Source of the DNA: Ianthella basta
Taxonomy: Eukaryota > Porifera > Demospongiae > Verongiida > Ianthellidae
Assembly (NCBI GenBank): GCA_964019415.1
Contig: OZ025868.1
Coordinates: 10,826,623 to 10,890,622, forward strand
Direction of reading: 5' to 3'
Length of the DNA: 64,000 bases
Within the stretch, counting starts at the first letter, position 1. Each line of letters opens with the position of its first letter. Of this stretch, positions 46,604-56,794 are shown in pieces. A program made the position numbers and the translations under genes. The notes under the pieces were generated by a model that searched no databases, had not been told where the DNA came from, and was given only the letters and a program-made list of their open reading frames with translations.

Positions 46604-49251
46604 ATGGCCGAAGAAAACGCCTCCTCTGCTTCCGAAACTGGAGTGGCAGCCGCCCTCAAGTCCCTGCAGGAGCAGCTGAAGGAGCAGCAGCGGACGCAGG
46701 CATCCTGCAGCAACTAGGCGCTCTTCAGCAAGCCTCGGTCTCCGCCTCCGCCTCTTCCCCTACCCCCACCCCCGCTGCGTCGGGGCTTCCGCTGGCGACC
46801 GGTCTTGAAGTTCCTTCCGGTGAGTTCTTATCACGCACTATTTTATCACTCCGTGCTCTCGCTTCCTCTCTATTTACTTGCCCTGCATGCATGTTACTGG
46901 GTAGTTGTGCTTGCGGGTGTGTAGGAACATTCTTGTGTCGGTTTGGAACGGGGTTACCATTACCAGTGTGTGTGTGTGTGTGCGCGTGTGCATGTGGGTG
47001 TGTATGCATGCATGAGTGTAGGGTCAAGGGGGAGTTCTCAGTATCTGTTGCTGCTCTTAGTGGGACTCCATAGGCTTCATTGGCACGTTAGGGGTAGGTC
47101 ATTTAGGTGGGCCTATTTTGGCTTACGGGGGTCTACGGGCTCCACCTATGGTGGAGCATACTTACTTGGTTACTTGGTATAGTGGTTAGGGGCCAGAGTC
47201 CCTTGGCCTGCTCTACGTAGTTACGTCTTGTTCGGTGGGCACATTTGTAGGGCAGCAAGTGGTCGGCTGCTGGGCTACGGGGAATGCCATGGCCAGCAGG
47301 CAATGGCATCTGTATAGGGTGGCTTCCTGGCGGTAGTTCAGAAGGGTTTTTTGGGCTGCTGGCTTGTAGGGCAGCAGAATAGCTGGGTCAGCTTGCTAGT
47401 GGAGCAGTTGGCCTATTTACTAGTGGGGCAGCCAAATAGTATTGGTCGGTTTGCTAGTTATTGGTGCAACTATAGGGCTTAATCTGGGTACTACTGGTTC
47501 AGCAAAATGGTTGGGTCTGCATGCTATGAGCAGCAGAATGGTTCAGTCTGCTTGCCTTTGGTGCGGCAGAATGTTAGGGTCTGCTTGCTATTGGGGCAGC
47601 AGAATGGTCGGGTCTGCTTGCTATTGGGGCAGCAGAATAGTTGGGTCTGCTCGCTATTGGGGCAGCAGAATGGTCTGGTCTGCTTGCTTTTGGGGCAGCA
47701 GAATGGTCTGGTCTGCTTGCTATTGGTGAAGCAGAATGGTCTGGTCTGCTTGCTATTGGGGCAGCAGAATGGTTTGGTCTGCTTGCCTTTGGTGCAGCAG
47801 AATGGTCGGGTCTGCTTGCTATTGGGGCAGCAGAATGGTCTGGTCTGCTTGCTTTTGGGGCAGCAGAATGGTCTGGTCTGCTTGCTATTGGTGAAGCAGA
47901 ATTGTCTGGTCTGCTTGCTATTGGGGCAGCAGAATGGTTTGGTCTGCTTGCCTTTGGTGCAGCAGAATGGTCGGGTCTGCTTGCTATTGGGGCAGCAGAA
48001 TGGTCGGGTCTGCTTGCTATTGGGGCAGCAGAATGGTCGGGTCTGCTTGCTATTGGGGCAGCAGAATGGTTGGGTCTGCTCGCTATTGGGGCAGCAGAAT
48101 GGTCTGGTCTGCTTGCTATTGGTGAAGCAGAATGGTCGGGTCTGCTTGCTATTGGTGCAGCAGAATAGTTTGGTCTGCTTGCTATTGGGGCAACAGAATG
48201 GTCTGGTCTGCTTGCTTTTGGGGCAGCAGAATGGCTCTAGGCTGCTTGCTATTGGGGCAGCTTAATGGTTTGGTATGCTTGCTGTTAAAGCAGTGAATGG
48301 TTTGGTCGGTTGTCATTGGCAAAGCAATCTGAATAGGTTGGGCCGACTGCCCCCCACCCCCTCCTTTTTGTGGGGAGAGGCAACAGTAAGGTCTGGGCTG
48401 CTTGCTTTGGTGGTTTAGTAGGCAGTTGTGGTCACATCTGGGGTATAGGGTACCAGGGTGCATACCAGTCGGGCAAGTTCAGGGGTATAGCCAGTCCGGT
48501 CACTGGCTAAATTGGTGCCTTGTTCTTGTCCTTTGTTTTGTTTCACCCAGCGGCCCAAGATGTTGGGGTCAGTGCCAAAGACATGGTCCCAGTGGCTTCG
48601 GTGGTAAAAGGGGCTTCAGGTGAACCAGCCAAGCAGAAGTCAGGTCTCGTGCTGGGGGGAGGTCTTCCTGCTATCCCTGCAGACATCCTGAAAAAAGTGG
48701 CTGATAATTCTTATATTGAATTATCTGAGTTTCTGCCTGAAAAGATTCAGGAAGCCAGCCTTTACCCAGAGGGCAAAAACAAAAAGAAGGCCCAGCCAAT
48801 TGACAAATTTGTTGACTGGGTGCTGGCGTTTTCGGTGTTCAGCCAGGCGCTTCTGACTAGGGACCCAAGTATCGCCAGTGATTTGTTGGTCTTTGTGGGG
48901 ACTGTAGCTAGGTTGGCCTGGGATCACCCAGGGGCTGCTTGGGCTTCGTATGAGAGCAATTTCCGGGCAAACGCTGTGGCAGATCCATCCACTAAGTGGA
49001 ACAAGCTAAACCAGGAGGTGTGGGCTCTGAGTAAGGTTAGCAAATCGACTCAGAGCTCCAGCACGTCATCAGCTCAGCCCCCACCAAAGCGGAGGGCCCT
49101 GGCATGCCACAAGTGGAATGAGGGGGTATTTTGCCCATTCAAGGCTTGTAAATTCGTGCATGCGTGCTCACACTGCTTGAGCCCCCAGCATCAGGCTTCA
49201 ACATGTCCAGGGGCACCCAGCTCCTCACCAGCTTCAAGAAAGGCCAATTAA
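46604..49251 (+). CDS. DIRS-type gag-like protein, intron-containing
   Basis: Exon 1 (46604-46819) starts MAEENASSASETGVAAALK and is Gln- and Ser-rich. A 1-nt frame change is needed near 46700 to reach GLPLATGLEVPS before the GTGAGT donor at 46820. Exon 2 begins at 48551 after a pyrimidine-rich TTTGTTTTGTTTCACCCAG acceptor in the matching phase 1 and continues AAQDVGVSAKDMVPVASV. It carries a helical core (YIELSEFLPEKIQEASLYPE, WVLAFSVFSQALLTRD) and ends in a cysteine-rich cluster, CHKWNEGVFCPFKACKFVH (C-x8-C-x4-C-x3-H), followed by CSHCLSPQHQASTCP. Likely the nucleic-acid-binding structural protein. The 1-nt shift in exon 1 may disable it. Confidence 0.75.
46820..48550 (+). other. Proposed spliceosomal intron inside the retroelement gag
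   Basis: CCG|GTGAGT at the 5' end and CACCCAG|CG at the 3' end fit GT-AG rules and keep phase 1 on both sides. The intron is about 1.73 kb, GT-rich at first, with the 33-bp minisatellite filling its second half. Splicing is inferred from sequence only. Confidence 0.6.
47400..48300 (+). repeat. 33-bp minisatellite, about 24 units
   Basis: Consensus unit GGTCTGCTTGCTATTGGGGC then AGCAGAATGGTCG, 33 bp long, so all three forward frames stay open for most of the array (repeats of GLLAIGAAEWS, VCLLLGQQNGR and a Trp/Cys-rich frame). Units alternate between CTATTGGGGC, CTTTTGGGGC, CCTTTGGTGC and CTATTGGTGA variants in higher-order patterns. It lies within the proposed gag intron, so translation is not expected. 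Confidence 0.95.
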
Positions 49252-49590
49252 GGCATCATCTGTACTGCTGTACTAGTATAGTTGTATCTGGTAGCATGCT
49301 GGAATTCATATTGGCTCAGCTGTAGCAGCTTACATACACTCCTTGTGCGTGTTTCCTGTTCCAATCATTTATGATCTCCCCAGCATGCCCAAGGTCATTG
49401 GTGGCATACCTTCAGTCAGTGGTAGGCTGAGGGCTATATATATATATATGTGAAAATAAACATAATAATAACATTAAGGAGAAGAAATTACGCAGGTACA
49501 GGGGCTGTAATTAAAATATACATATTATATAATTATTTTATAGTAACAATAGTAATTCTTCATATTCCCTGCTACCCTTAGATGGCATGC
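49252..49590. other. Spacer between gag and RT of the DIRS-type element
   Basis: Contains a short (AT)n run (about 49436-49450) and AT-rich DNA; no coding content. Confidence 0.6.
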
Positions 49591-50536
49591 TTAGCCAGCG
49601 TGCTCTACCTACCTCTCAAAGGGCGGCACCTTTGTTGGCAGACCGTTTTTGTCGGCTGCAGGCAGTAAAGGGGACCCAATCTCCTTGGATTCCTGAGGCA
49701 GCTCGGGGGATCCATACCCAATTAAATATTGATGCCTGGGTTCAGGCTTTGCAGGATCACCCCAACAAGACTTGGGTGGACAGTCGTTTGTCAGGTTTAA
49801 CCCTAATGCGTCTTGTGGCTCGGCTAAAACTAATATGCAGTCGGCCATGGCTCACCCCGCCATCGTGGAGCAGTATTTACACAAGGAAGTAGCAGCTGGC
49901 AACGTGGCTGGTCCTTTCCCTCTTGACTCTCTGAGGGATGCAGTCATCTTGAATCGCTTTGATGTCATCCCAAAAGCACACAAATCCGGTAGTTGGAGGC
50001 TGATTGTGGATCTGTCATTCCCCCATGGGTGCAGTGTCAATGAGGGCATTTCCGCCAATGATGCCAGCATGGCTTATTCTTCAGTCGAAGACGCAGCCCA
50101 GGTAGTCACAAAATTGGGAAAAAATACCTTGCTGGCAAAAATCGACATTGCCAGTGCCTTTCGCATAATTCCAGTCCACCCTGATGATCGCCATCTACTG
50201 GGCATGAAGTGGAAGAACGAGGTGTTTATCGATAAACAGCTTCCTTTCGGCTTGAGATCAGCCCCAGTCCTGTTCAATGCTGTGGCTGATGCCCTTGAAT
50301 GGATCCTGAGGAAGAGGGGTATCTCCCACGTGATCCACTACCTGGATGATTTTTTAGTCTTTGGCACTCCGGGTTCCGAGGAATGTTCACAGTTCCTGGA
50401 GTGCATGAGGGAAACCTGCGAAGAGCTAGGTATCCCACTGGCACTGGAGAAGGTTGCTGGTCCTTGCACCCAGTTAACATTTCTAGGCATAGAATTGGAC
50501 ACTGAAAAGATGCAGAAGAAAAGCTGCTTCGTTTAA
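49590..50536 (+). pseudogene. DIRS-type reverse transcriptase, two frameshifts
   Basis: The upstream frame contains HTQLNIDAWVQALQDHPNKT. After a shift near 49790 the main frame reads FNPNASCGSAKTNMQSAMAH, SGSWRLIVDLSFPHG, TLLAKIDIASAFRIIPVHP and LPFGLRSAPVLFNAVADAL, then the catalytic HYLDDFLVFG (about 50330-50360) and ELGIPLALEKV. A second shift near 50510 is needed to continue into EEKLLRLKAELHAWL at the start of the RNase H frame. The catalytic core is complete, so the damage is slight and probably recent. Confidence 0.88.
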
Positions 50537-51321
50537 AGGCTGAGCTGCATGCCTGGCTGGACAAAAAATCCTGCACCAGGAGGGAGCTGGAACATTTAAT
50601 CGGGGTGCTTCAGTTCGCATCAAAGGTAGTCCCCCAAGGCCGGCCCTTTGTCAGGAGGATGATAAACCTCCTTTCAGTAGCAAAAGGCCATCACCATATC
50701 CGCCTCAATGCCGAATTTCGTTCAGATTTGGCTTGGTGGTGGTCATTTGCGGAAGCATGGAATGGCATCTCATTCCTCCAACTGTGTAATGCGCTGGTAC
50801 CCTCATGCAATGTGTTCACCGATTCTTCGGGTTCATTTGGGTGCGGGGCTTGTTGGGGCACTCTATGGCTGCAGGGTCAGTGGCCTGCTGAGTGGGCTAC
50901 CATGAACATCATGGTCAAGGAATTGGTTCCTGTGGTATTGGCATGTGCCATTTGGGGCCCTCATTGGTCTGGGCGTCATGTCCGCTTCCATATTGACAAC
51001 ATGTCAGTGGTACAGGTGCTGCAAAAAGGGGCTTCTAAAGAGCCCTCAGGAGTTGTCATGCACCTCTTGCGGTGTCTGTCATTCTTCACTGCCATCTTCC
51101 ACTTTACAATTTCTTCAAGCCACATTGCCGGGGCCCTAAACAGTATTGCTGACAACATTTCCAGAAACAATCTAGGTTCTCTCCCGGTGCAGGTTCCGGG
51201 CATTCAACCCCATCCATCAGCAATTCCAGCCTCTCTCTGGTCACTCCTAGTCCTGGAGTGGCCAGATTGGACCTCCAAAAGGTGGAGAAGGCTCTTCATG
51301 GATTTTATTTATCTGGTCTAG
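50510..51321 (+). CDS. DIRS-type RNase H region
   Basis: After the RT thumb (KLLRLKAELHAWLDKKSC, LEHLIGVLQFASKVV) comes an RNase H-like fold with the first acid in VFTDSSGSFGCGACW, the glutamate in NIMVKELVPVVLA and the next acid in FHIDNMSVVQVLQ. It ends SIADNISRNN, a usual ending for these enzymes, then extends until it overlaps the recombinase ATG by 64 nt in another frame. No stop interrupts it. Confidence 0.85.
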
Positions 51322-52232
51322 CAGTTTCTACTCAGAGGGCATACTCTTCTGGGCAAAGGCGTTTCTTGGCCTTCTGCACCAAGTTTAACCTCCCAGCACT
51401 GCCTCCATCTGAGCACACCATCATGTTATTTATTTCTCAACTAGGCTTGGATGGTCTATCTCTATCTACTATCAAGAGCTACTTGGCATCTATTCGCAAT
51501 TTACTCATTAATCATGGTTTTCAAATCACTAACATTTATACCCCTCGGGTGGATCTGGTATTGAGAGGGATAAAGTGTGTAAAGTGTAATGTGGCAAGTT
51601 CCAAAGTTCGGCTCCCAATCACCCCTGCTATTTTGGGGGACCTAAAGAAAGTTTGGAGGAGCAACACTTCGGACAACCGCATGCTTTGGGCTGCAGCTTG
51701 CCTGGGCTTCTTTGGGTTCCTACGTTGCGCGGAGTTGACCATCGCCACAGTCAATGCCTTCGACCCATCTAAGCACTTAACTCTGGGGGATGTGTTGGTA
51801 ACACCTGACCTTCAGTGTTCAACGTTGGCAGTAAAAATCAAGATGTCTAAAACCGACCAATTTGGGAAAGGGGTGTGGATATATTTCCAGCGTACCGGTG
51901 TCGCCCTATGCCCAGTGGAAGCTATGTTAGAATACATCAAGCTGCGCGGGACAAAGGAAGGTCCACTGTTTCTTACCAGCGAGGGTCAACCACTTACGCG
52001 CAGCTATTTCGTGGGCAGTCTCAGAAAAGCTCTCGCCCTGGCTGATATCAATGACTCCAATTATGCAGGACACAGCTTCCGCATTGGGGCAGCAACCACA
52101 GCTCTCCGGGCAGGAGTTTCTGATGCCAAGATAAAGATGCTTGGAAGATGGGAAAGCTCAGCCTATCAGTTGTATTTACAAACCCCACGTCAGGAGTTGG
52201 CGGCTATTTCACCCATCTTAGCTAAATCCTAA
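51258..52232 (+). CDS. Tyrosine recombinase of the DIRS/Ngaro-type element, intact
   Basis: 324 residues. An N-terminal SAM-like DNA-binding domain (AVSTQRAYSSGQRRFLAFC, LSTIKSYLASIRNLL) is followed by the catalytic domain. It has the first arginine at residue 156 (GFFGFLRCAEL), the lysine region in KIKMSKTDQFGKG, the HxxR box HSFRIGAATTAL (about residue 273) and the C-terminal GRWESSAYQLY with the nucleophilic tyrosine (about 300). It would integrate circular cDNA without a target duplication. There are no stops or frameshifts, and it overlaps the RNase H frame. The best-preserved mobile-element gene in the window. Confidence 0.93.
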   Translation: MARLDLQKVEKALHGFYLSGLAVSTQRAYSSGQRRFLAFCTKFNLPALPPSEHTIMLFISQLGLDGLSLSTIKSYLASIRNLLINHGFQITNIYTPRVDLVLRGIKCVKCNVASSKVRLPITPAILGDLKKVWRSNTSDNRMLWAAACLGFFGFLRCAELTIATVNAFDPSKHLTLGDVLVTPDLQCSTLAVKIKMSKTDQFGKGVWIYFQRTGVALCPVEAMLEYIKLRGTKEGPLFLTSEGQPLTRSYFVGSLRKALALADINDSNYAGHSFRIGAATTALRAGVSDAKIKMLGRWESSAYQLYLQTPRQELAAISPILAKS

Positions 52233-52617
52233 CAATGGTTATGCAACAGATAAGTTGTTTTTGGTATGGCCCATCCAATGTTATGGTGTAATGTGTGGGT
52301 TAATTTGCCCATTATTCTTCAATTCTGCTTGCTTATGTCGTTTTTTTGGGGGAGTGCTAATTCTCTGCTTATGGCAGTTCACTAGCCCTCGTGGCAGTAT
52401 GTGGCTAAAAATCCCCATTCCAAAAAACACGTGCGTAGAATTGAAGTGGGTGTCGTTTCAGGTTCCTTTGGGTTTCCACTTCCGGAAGGTGCACATCGGA
52501 TGTCGCACGCTTCAAATTAGGCAAGGGGGTCGCACACATTTACATGGTGGGCCAACAGGGGCCATTACGGCTACCTTAATCCGACAGGCACCTGTCAGGT
52601 TGGTTTAGTAAAGGTGA

Positions 52618-52653
52618 GTTGTGAGGGGGGTGTTATCCCCTGGCCCTCACAAC
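52618..52653. repeat. GC-rich hairpin 3' of the recombinase
   Basis: GTTGTGAGGG and CCCTCACAAC flank a loop that itself contains GGGG...CCCC. It may belong to the terminal repeats of the DIRS-type element or act in RNA 3'-end formation. Confidence 0.6.
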
Positions 52654-53446
52654 ATTAAAAATATCTCGGCTGCATACCCGGGCCTTCCGCCAACTCATTG
52701 TTTCCTTGGAAGCAAGGGTTGAAAAGATATTGTACACGACCCCCAAGCAGCGGAAGACCCTAGAGGAACCGGGTTGACGGTAGGTGCTTAGCAGGGGGAG
52801 GAAGTGTAGTCGGTGGTATAGGGGTGACCCAGTGGAGGACATTAACGATCGTTCATTATCCTACTTGTATCTGACCCAGACCACGCTTCCGGCCGCTGGA
52901 CCCGCCTAAGCGTTTAAGCGCCCGCAGGGCGGGAATTAAGGGAATTTAAAAGATCGAGGGTCCAGCACCAGTCGCTAATGTATACATTATAATAAAACCT
53001 CTTTGACTACCCGCATGCAAAGCTGCAATTGTATACATAATTAACCTCAAAAATGTTGGCCATTTGTATGAAGGTGCCTGCGTGATCAATGCTGCAGTAT
53101 CTTTGGGCCGTTATATATAATAGCCTTTCGCTTGTTCGATCCTTATAAATTAAGACCGGGTCACTGTCACAATTGCAACATGGAGAGTGACAATATATAA
53201 ATATATGGGAAAACTGCATGGAGCTATATAATCATGATGAAGAGGGGATTGTGTTAATATGGTGTATTGAATATTTATATGTGGCAGCTAACTGCATGCA
53301 TGTGCAATAATCATCATACATTACTGTTAAACACTACATTACAGTTGTAAACAGTAAATGGATCGACACCATTTATAAACACTTATAATGCAAGTGCTGC
53401 AGCTGTCATCTGTACTGAAGGCTGGTGTACGTACTGGACACTGAGC
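52654..53446. other. Gene-free stretch
   Basis: Contains a GCGCCCGCAGGGCGGGAA motif near 52917 reminiscent of the CCCGCC hairpin termini. Otherwise nothing recognised before the terminal exon at 53447. Confidence 0.4.
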
Positions 53447-53750
53447 TCAGTCAGGTGGACCAGCTCTGCTGGAGTGTGAGCGGCTGTAGGTGTCTGGTTC
53501 TTTGGTAGGGAGGGGGAGGGGCTGGATCAGTTTGGTTTGGATTGTGGCATATCTTGTAGATAGTGGGATGCGGCTAGGTGGGTGTGTCACATGTCTTGAG
53601 GAATTCAGAAGGTGCTTGGGAGGGCGGGGTGTATTTCGCGAGGAAGCTAGGAAGTGATTGATTTGGAGGGGTCCATGTCGAATGGGGATAAGGCTGGCTG
53701 GGTGTGTCCCACATTTGCATCTGGTGTGCTCACCCTGTCTTCCTGGTCCT
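53447..53750 (-). CDS. Probable terminal exon of the minus-strand NLR-region gene
   Basis: The acceptor CTCCTTGCTTGCAG opens a phase-1 frame reading RPGRQGEHTRCKCGTHP, then a basic Ser/Thr/Pro-rich stretch (SSRNTPRPPKHLLNSS, TYSRSHSSRAGPPD) to a TGA at 53447. The preceding exon at 54128-54226 ends in phase 1, so they can be joined. It looks like a disordered, basic C-terminal tail. No family is recognised and compositional bias tempers confidence. Confidence 0.4.
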
Positions 53751-54127
53751 GCAAGCAAGGAGAGGGCAGCAAAGGAGTAAGTGGTGGTGGGGGGAAGGGG
53801 ACTAAAGAGGTCGAACAAAGGCATGCCAAGCATGGGTGAGTGGGTAGTTAGGTGGACTTGAAGCAACTGATATGACAACCACAGTACATCGAATAGGTAA
53901 CTAGCACTGCATGTGAATGTATGTGTGTGTGTCCCATGCATGGTAAATGCTCAGGTGAGACAGTCCACACAGTGCAGTATGGAATAGATAAGGTATTACA
54001 AGCTACTTATGAACACATCCCACACAAAATAGCCCCACTTATAGGTGTCTATGGACACCACATGTGTCTACACCAAACTACCAACACACTGTTGTGTTAC
54101 ACCAAGTGCTCACTTGATGGAGAGAGG

Positions 54128-54226
54128 GGAGAGATGCTATCATCATCACTGAATGCAATAGGAGGAACATCAGTGGTAATGCTATTGCCACCACCATCAA
54201 TAGCACTGTCACTTACTATTGAGAAG
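54128..54226 (-). CDS. Acidic Ser-rich exon of the minus-strand gene
   Basis: The acceptor CTTCTCAATAG and a GTGAGC donor bound a phase 1-1 exon reading ISDSAIDGGGNSITTDVPP then IAFSDDDSISPLSPS. The string SPSS followed by a donor also ends the neighbouring exon at 54425, which suggests these two exon ends are duplicates. Serine/acid stretches suit a phosphorylated disordered region. Confidence 0.4.
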
Positions 54227-54424
54227 CAGAGGGAGAAGATGAGAGAAGAAGTGAAGGAGGTGCCCTCCAGCTAGTGAAGCCATACAAGGGGCAGGGGACT
54301 GGAGTGAACACCACTAAAATGTATTGTGGTGTGACCTACAGTACAAGTGTACAGTGAAGGGTGTGTGTACAAAACAATACTGTGTACCGTGCAGACAACA
54401 ATATTGTCAGTACTCACTTGATGG

Positions 54425-54636
54425 AGAGAAGCGGATACAGGGGCAGATGTAACCATATTCATCAGAGTACCTCCCTGTTGTGAACATGTCTCTCTCAACA
54501 GGTGGTAGTCGTGATAGCATGTCCTGGAGCAGGTGTTCTCTCTTACCACAGTCGTACAGTACAAACTCTACTATGCTCTGCTGCTTTGAAATACTTGTCA
54601 ATACTGACATTCCAAATCTCACTATCAGTGAGTTCG
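54425..54636 (-). CDS. Exon of the minus-strand gene, frame ambiguous
   Basis: CTTGCTAG and CAA|GTGAGT bound a block open in more than one frame. The frame starting MTNSLIVRFGMSVLTS leads to SDEYGYICPCIRFSPSS and exits in phase 1, fitting the exon at 54226. The frame entered in phase 1 from the exon at 56.8 kb reads DDELTDSEIWNVSIDKYF but stops after VRLW unless a GTAAGAG donor is used. Alternative splicing or a missing exon could reconcile these. Confidence 0.35.
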
Positions 54637-54704
54637 TCATCTAGCAAGGAGGATCAGTGTAATTCCAATGTGAACGGACACAAAACATGAAGTAAATTAA
54701 TACA

Positions 54705-55710
54705 AAACTAGAAATAATAAAAATTTTCTACAAAAAATAGCAAGAATGTAGGGATGGCACAACAAGTACAGAAACGAGTAAAGGCTGTTACACAGTGGAG
54801 CATTAACCATGGTCCCTACATGCAAGAATGTCGCACCTTATAGTTTTACACCCTTGAATGTAGGGACGATGGTTAATGCTCCACTGTGTAACGAGCCTTT
54901 ACTTGTTTCTGTACTTATTAGAGACATTTAGATTTGTGTAATTTGACCAACGCGTAACCTGTAACGTGTGGGAAAGTCACGTGCGCGACCGCAAACCGCA
55001 AGTCACCGGTACGCGCTACACGTTTTCAACCTGTAGACCAGCTTCTACGCGTATACGATTTACCTGTGCGTGTAGACGGCGGATAACACAGCGTTCCCAC
55101 GTACCGTCTTTCTTATAGTACAACCCAACCTCTGCTCTGACACCTCGATTGGAGAAAGGGCTTTCAGATCCCTTCTGCAACTTGTTCAGCTGTTTTTTTA
55201 AAGAAGACTTGGAACATGCCTCTATTTTGGTGGCCAGAACTGAAGCACAACCTGGCTCTCGCCTGTGAAGTGATCTCCTGCCGTCGCAGCAAGCTTCAAA
55301 ACTGGGCAAATATAGCGGCACCAAGATTTAGGAGGGAAAAAGAGTTTCGTTTGGCGGGACCCTGGGCGCGTACAAGGCATTCCAAAAACGTCCTCCTCGT
55401 CGCTGCTGTCTCCTTTAATCGTACTTGGAGTACTTGCAACTTGTTTTCTACATCTCATCTGCAAGAGATACTCCTAGATTAGCTTTGTAAGCTAAGTAAA
55501 CAAAAGCTTCTTACACGTTACAGGTTGCGCGTGCGTGAAATCTAAAGCGAACTTATCTTCATATTCGCGGAAACGTGTGACCTGTGACTGCGGTTACAGG
55601 TTACGCGTTACAAGTAAAATAAATCTAAAAGTCTCTATTGTGCCATCCCTACATCCTTGCTATTTTTGTAGAAAATTATTATTTCTAGTTTCTGTACTTT
55701 TTATGCAGTA
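54705..55710. mobile_element. ~1-kb TIR element of the GTAGGGATGGCA MITE family
   Basis: The left end ACTAGAAATAATAAAAATTT then CTACAAAAAATAGCAAGAAT and GTAGGGATGGCACAA is mirrored at 55640-55690. A second inverted pair lies inside (54785-54905). TTACACAGTGGAGCATTAAC pairs with GTTAATGCTCCACTGTGTAA, next to GTAAAGG/CCTTTAC ends. Core motifs match the 190-bp copy at 24.5 kb. The interior 54960-55600 is unrelated and less AT-rich, and it contains the open frames listed at 55016-55464. Confidence 0.8.
55016..55464 (-). CDS. Open reading region carried inside the TIR element
   Basis: Two overlapping minus-strand frames look protein-like rather than random. One (55222-55464) reads STPSTIKGDSSDEEDVFGMP. 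The other (55016-55324) reads SSLKKQLNKLQKGSESPF then VRAEVGLYYKKDGTWERC and VIRRLHAQVNRIRVEAG. A frame change or a splice would be needed to join them. No family recognised. It may be a captured host gene fragment or a decayed transposon gene. Confidence 0.35.
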
Positions 55711-56790
55711 GTTTCGTCTTCGAATTAGTTCAATAGCTAATTCTGTTCCTCAGTTACAGCTGGCGAAGAAGAATATGAAGCAGAAGAAGAATATGAAAAA
55801 TATGAAGACGAAAATGGATGTTCTTGAGTGTCATTTTCTTGCTGACAGACCACGTTCACTTGCCTTACAGGTCAGTTTAGTGCATGAATATTTGTATGTG
55901 GCCCTACAAAGCCTTGTTTTGGTGGTTTTTGATGCTTTTCGCAATTTCGTCCCTATGCCAATGTATTGTGAATTAGAAACACCCTGTACAATCCAGGCCT
56001 GGCGGAAGGAAATTTAAGGTGGTCAGGCCAAGGAGAAAATTTTTCGCTCGCTTTGCTCGCAATATCTCTTCACATGCACTTGAAACACTACCACTGTTGA
56101 ACAGTTCCTTCAGTCATCACTTCCCACAATTCTGTTCAGAGAGAGCAATAAAATATATTATTATCACAATTTCAGTAGCTGAATGAAGTTGGGAATCATT
56201 CTCATCTCCATCGCCACACCAGAGAGCTATACAAAGAACCTAATATTTGACAATACCCTTAGTAGGCACTGCCCGTTGTCCTTCTTCTGATCAGCATGCT
56301 CCATGGGATAGCATCTCATCCACATCCAGGCAATATGCTGGTAGAACCACAACCAATTACAAAGCCTCTTTGTAGCAAGCAGAATATTTGTGCTTGTCCA
56401 AAACTTACACTTTGGGAACTTAAAATAGGAAGGGGTTGATAAGTATGATTCAGAAAATTGGGCAAGGGAGTAGTCGCTGCTAGTTTTGAGAAAGCCATTT
56501 TTGAACATATGCTCAATCGATTAATAACATTGACAATGTACTCAAAACATTTAATCGACTTTGTTTACTTTCAGAGATCATTTAGAGTAGGGCCCGCCAT
56601 TTTATCGTTTCCGCTGAAAATGGCCGTTGTGATCACATGAACAGCCTTCAGTTCTGCATTGCTGTAGGGTGATTCTTGGTCATGTCCGACATGGTGACCA
56701 AGATTAGGAGCACATTTGGTAGGATAATTGTATCCATCAATTAATACTATATTTAGAAGAGCAAATTTTCAGGTAAGTTTGGGGAATTAG
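55711..56790. other. Intronic/intergenic stretch
   Basis: Several short frames were examined on both strands without recognisable domains or good splice borders. Confidence 0.4.
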
Positions 56791-56794
56791 GTAG

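Larger units (their letters stand above)
46604..52660 (+). mobile_element. DIRS/Ngaro-type tyrosine-recombinase retrotransposon
   Basis: The order is gag (two exons), RT, RNase H, tyrosine recombinase, all on the plus strand. The lack of an integrase and the presence of a recombinase after RNase H define the tyrosine-recombinase retroelements. I saw no methyltransferase between RNase H and recombinase, which is closer to Ngaro/PAT than to DIRS1 proper. The element ends were not fixed. A hairpin GTTGTGAGGG...CCCTCACAAC (52618-52653) lies downstream of the recombinase and may be part of the terminal structure. Confidence 0.88.

Noticed and set aside
47442-48265. 252-codon frame of repeated GQQNGRVCLLL units as a secreted repeat protein
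   Set aside because: All three frames are open because the DNA unit is 33 bp; it lies inside a well-bounded gag intron and has no non-repetitive domain.
53921-54274. Plus-strand 117-codon frame
   Set aside because: The minus strand has splice-bounded, phase-matched exons over the same DNA, and the plus frame has no recognisable content.
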